Position numbers and translations under genes: made by a program. 64,000 bases of DNA from Ignelater luminosus (taxonomy: Eukaryota > Arthropoda > Insecta > Coleoptera > Elateridae), in NCBI GenBank assembly GCA_011009095.1, contig VTPC01090585.1, forward strand, positions 62,001 through 126,000, given 5' to 3'. Of the stretch, positions 61,113 through 64,000 are shown piece after piece. How positions within the stretch are numbered: the first letter of the stretch is position 1; each line of letters starts with the position of its first letter. Under the pieces are notes generated by a model. The model saw only the letters and a program-made list of their open reading frames with translations. It ran no database searches and was not told where the DNA came from.

Positions 61113-64000
61113 ATACATACCCAGATTTATGTATGAAAGGTATTGTATATTATTGTCTGTGAGTGAGTAATTGTAAAATCTTACATTAATGAAGTAGAAT
61201 CTAATTAAAAATTAACAAAAGAATTATCTTAAATTCTTGTATACAAATTCACCATTATTTTTTGTTTATTTTGCATAAATCGTACAAAATAGGATTATTT
61301 CTAATCGGCACTTGTCTCAATTTCCCAGGAATTATTTAATTGTAATTTTAGAATCTCCTATCGAACGGGATAGAAAATGGGTCAATTTAGGAAATTTCAA
61401 CTTTAAAATTATATATTATTGTATTTTCACCATGTAAATTGTAAATTTTCATTTTCATGACTGGTATATTACATTGGTAGTAAGTTTTACCATATATTAG
61501 TTCTACAGCTGACAAATTAATTTGAAAGGTAGTATTTATTGTAATAAAGTCATAATTTTTCTTATTTCCCATATTTTGTGAATAATGATAATTTTTATAC
61601 AAAATTAATTATAATAAATACTATTCAATTGAAGTGAAATCTTTTATTTAGTGTAAGAGTAATAGAGTCATTGAACATAAAGAGTATGTAAGCTGCATTT
61701 TTGTTGGTAGTTTGTGATCGTGGTATGACATTTCGTTATTTTTAAATTTTGTAAATAATATTAAATAACGAATATTTCTATTCTATCAGTAGTTCTAGCT
61801 TTGTGAGTATTTTTAGCATTATAAAATCACGTTAAGTTAAAACTTTTTCAATAAATACAATTTATAAACCACAAGCTTTTTAATGTGTGTGCTTACAAAA
61901 AAATGCAATTAATTATAAGAGCTGTTTGACACTATGCTAATTTTTGTGGAAATTTTTGGTACATTTGTTGTAGCAAGTTGTATGCAACTTATGCATATTT
62001 TTGTATAAAACTTTTGATGTGAGCGTGTGCAGTATCAATATATTTATAGCTGTTTGCAGTGACCTTTAACGAGACTTGTAAACATAATTTCAAATCATAG
62101 GAAAATGAGCACGTCCAGACGATCATCTGATGTCGGTTTGCGCATGGATGCTCTGACGTTCACTGCGCATTTTCTGCAAGAAATTACCAATTTTTAGAAC
62201 CTGTTCTATAAAAATTTTGTTGCCAAAAACTTGTAATTGGATGTACATAAAATAATTTTGTACAGATCTATTTGAAGGCATCCCAAATGTCTAGAACAGA
62301 ATATGAAAACGTGGAACCACACAGTGCATTTTAAGTTCCAGGAGGAATTGCTTTGATAAAAACAAAAAATGTTTGTCACAACAATGTAGTGATCCTTTAA
62401 TGCATATAAACATACATAATAGTGCATAAAAACAAATGCTATTAAAATAAGTATACTTGAATTTATGTAAACATATAAAACAGCAACTTGTGTATATAAA
62501 ATGTATCGTAAAACTTTCAACTTTAAAAGATTTTTAGCTTGGAAATCAGGAGGAGTACAGGATTTATTTTTTCCCTATTAACATTTTTATTTACCTGTCA
62601 TCATATAAATTCATCATCAGGGCATGCCTTTCTATTGTTAGAATCGAGTTTTAAATCTGTTTTATAATGTAAACTTGAATGATGAAAGAGAAAATAACTG
62701 CTTCTTACATTTACATATGATTCTTTAAAATGGGATATGGAGATAAAAAAATACGTGCAGTTTGCTGTTCTGTATTGTATTATAGGTATTTAGAATGTGA
62801 ACATTTGTATTTTTCTACAACTGGAGAGCAATTAACTGTTACATTGATTATTTTGTAACAACTGTTAGAACCAATTAAGTTTGTTCCTACAAGAGTTTGA
62901 AACCGTCGGCAACTATCAGGAGTTTTATACATTAGACATTTAAGTGTTTTTGAAGTTTTAATGTGCAACTCAGACATTAATGTATGGTTTTGAACTGTTG
63001 TAGGAACAAACCTAAGGAATCCAAACGGGAATAACAGTCAGTGATTGTCGAGCTTTAATGAAGTTTGAAATGTAGAAGAGAAATCCCTGCATGCATTAAA
63101 TTTGGACTTCAAATAATTGTGTTGTGGAGAGGCTCACAGAAACTGTTATGCTACTATTTTTGTACATTAGATATTTCAGAAAATTAAGTTGTGGCATTTG
63201 TTAAAGGTATAGGAAATGGTGTGAACTGTACAGAAAAATATTCTTGAAACTTGCCAAGACTATAGATGAAAAAGAACACTCGCCAGAATCATTTATGAAA
63301 AACTTCACTGAAGGCTTAATATTAATGCTACTACGCCAAAGGTTGACTTCTAGATTCACTAGCAAAAAACAAAGATATGAAATGAAACAACTTCCTGTGA
63401 ACAAATCCGTATAATTATGTATGGCTTATTGGTCACTTTTAGAGAAACTTAAGCAGAAGAGTTAATTATTACAGCCAGCCATGAGTATGAAATGTCAGTT
63501 TAACTGTAGATTCTTTTCTTTCATGTCCTTAAAATAATACAATAAGATTTCTTTGGGTCCAGGATGTTTCAAAAATTACATCCTATTTGATTCTGAGTGC
63601 CACCATTTCCTGATGTTTTGAATCAGAGAAACAATGACTAATAGAACATGTTTTGGCAAAGAGGGGGGGGGTTACCATTCACGACTCTTCAGAAATTCTA
63701 TAGTAAATGAAATAATAATGTCCAACTGAGTTTGATTGTCCAAAAAAAAAAAACTACACATTAGTAGAAAGTCTTGATAACGTACCTATGTGAAAATTAG
63801 TTTTTTCTGAACATTTGATCTCGATTGCATAGTGTATTGAGGTTGTAGGCAGGCTTGATAAATTAACCCTCCTACAAAATCATGGACTCCTTATTGTTTA
63901 AAATGAGCAGGAAAAATATGACGCTTGTCACTATTTACAGGTCATACTCCTCTGAATAGTAAGCATCTCAATACTATTGGGCCTTAGAAGATGATTATTG

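Larger units (their letters stand above)
56824..64000. other. 3' UTR and downstream AT-rich sequence
   Basis: No further coding motif on either strand. AATAAA signals occur at 58302 and 60172 among others; which one ends the woc transcript is not decidable here. Contains the MITE at 58743-59026, an (AT)n run at about 59641 and a hairpin at 61040-61112. Confidence 0.5.

Noticed and set aside
1..64000. CRISPR arrays, operons or bacterial defence systems
   Set aside because: No regularly spaced direct repeats with unique spacers, and gene structure is plainly that of an animal.

Overview
This is animal nuclear DNA, most likely from an insect. It is very AT-rich, its genes are split by GT-AG introns, and it is full of mariner, Tc1, LINE, SINE and fold-back (MITE-like) repeats. 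There is no operon structure and no bacterial signal. I cannot name the species. Coordinates come from reading the sequence by eye. The exon model of the main gene was checked by codon phase at every junction, and its coding length of 5031 nt divides by 3.

Left end (1-12.2 kb) is a graveyard of mobile elements. At 198-2792 lies an intronless reading frame joining a Mutator-like (MULE-type) transposase to a YqaJ/lambda-exonuclease-type nuclease, broken by one in-frame TAA and preceded by a TATA box and initiator. At 5344-6600 is a complete mariner with both inverted repeats and a TA duplication, inserted into an older LINE remnant. A 5'-truncated LINE on the minus strand (9115-10300) is flanked by a 14-bp target duplication. 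A fold-back element abuts a decayed second mariner at 10.9-12.2 kb.

Middle-left (12-26.7 kb) is mostly non-coding repeat-rich sequence. Three small minus-strand exons (22446-22518, 21805-21882, 16567-16658) splice in frame and open an unidentified gene whose ATG is split by an intron. A Tc1-like remnant and several inverted or dispersed repeats lie among them.

Right half (26.7-57 kb) is one large plus-strand gene, an ortholog of Drosophila without children (woc) of the ZMYM2/3/4 family. It has 17 coding exons and encodes 1676 residues. In order it holds an acidic N-terminus with 31 tandem heptads rich in SQ, eight MYM-type zinc fingers, a Pro-Val-rich segment, an AT-hook-like basic patch, and the conserved C-terminal domain shared with QRICH1. 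Intron 2 (29909-47884) is about 18 kb, splits zinc finger 1, and holds several fold-back elements, tRNA-like SINE heads and a 1-kb GC-rich insertion with an 11-bp target duplication. From 56824 to the end I see only 3' UTR/intergenic sequence with a second copy of one intronic MITE.

The most noteworthy items are the transposase-nuclease fusion, the SQ-heptad array in the woc protein, the long intronic hairpins that share a TACAGGGTG-type terminus, and the minus-strand gene with a split start codon.
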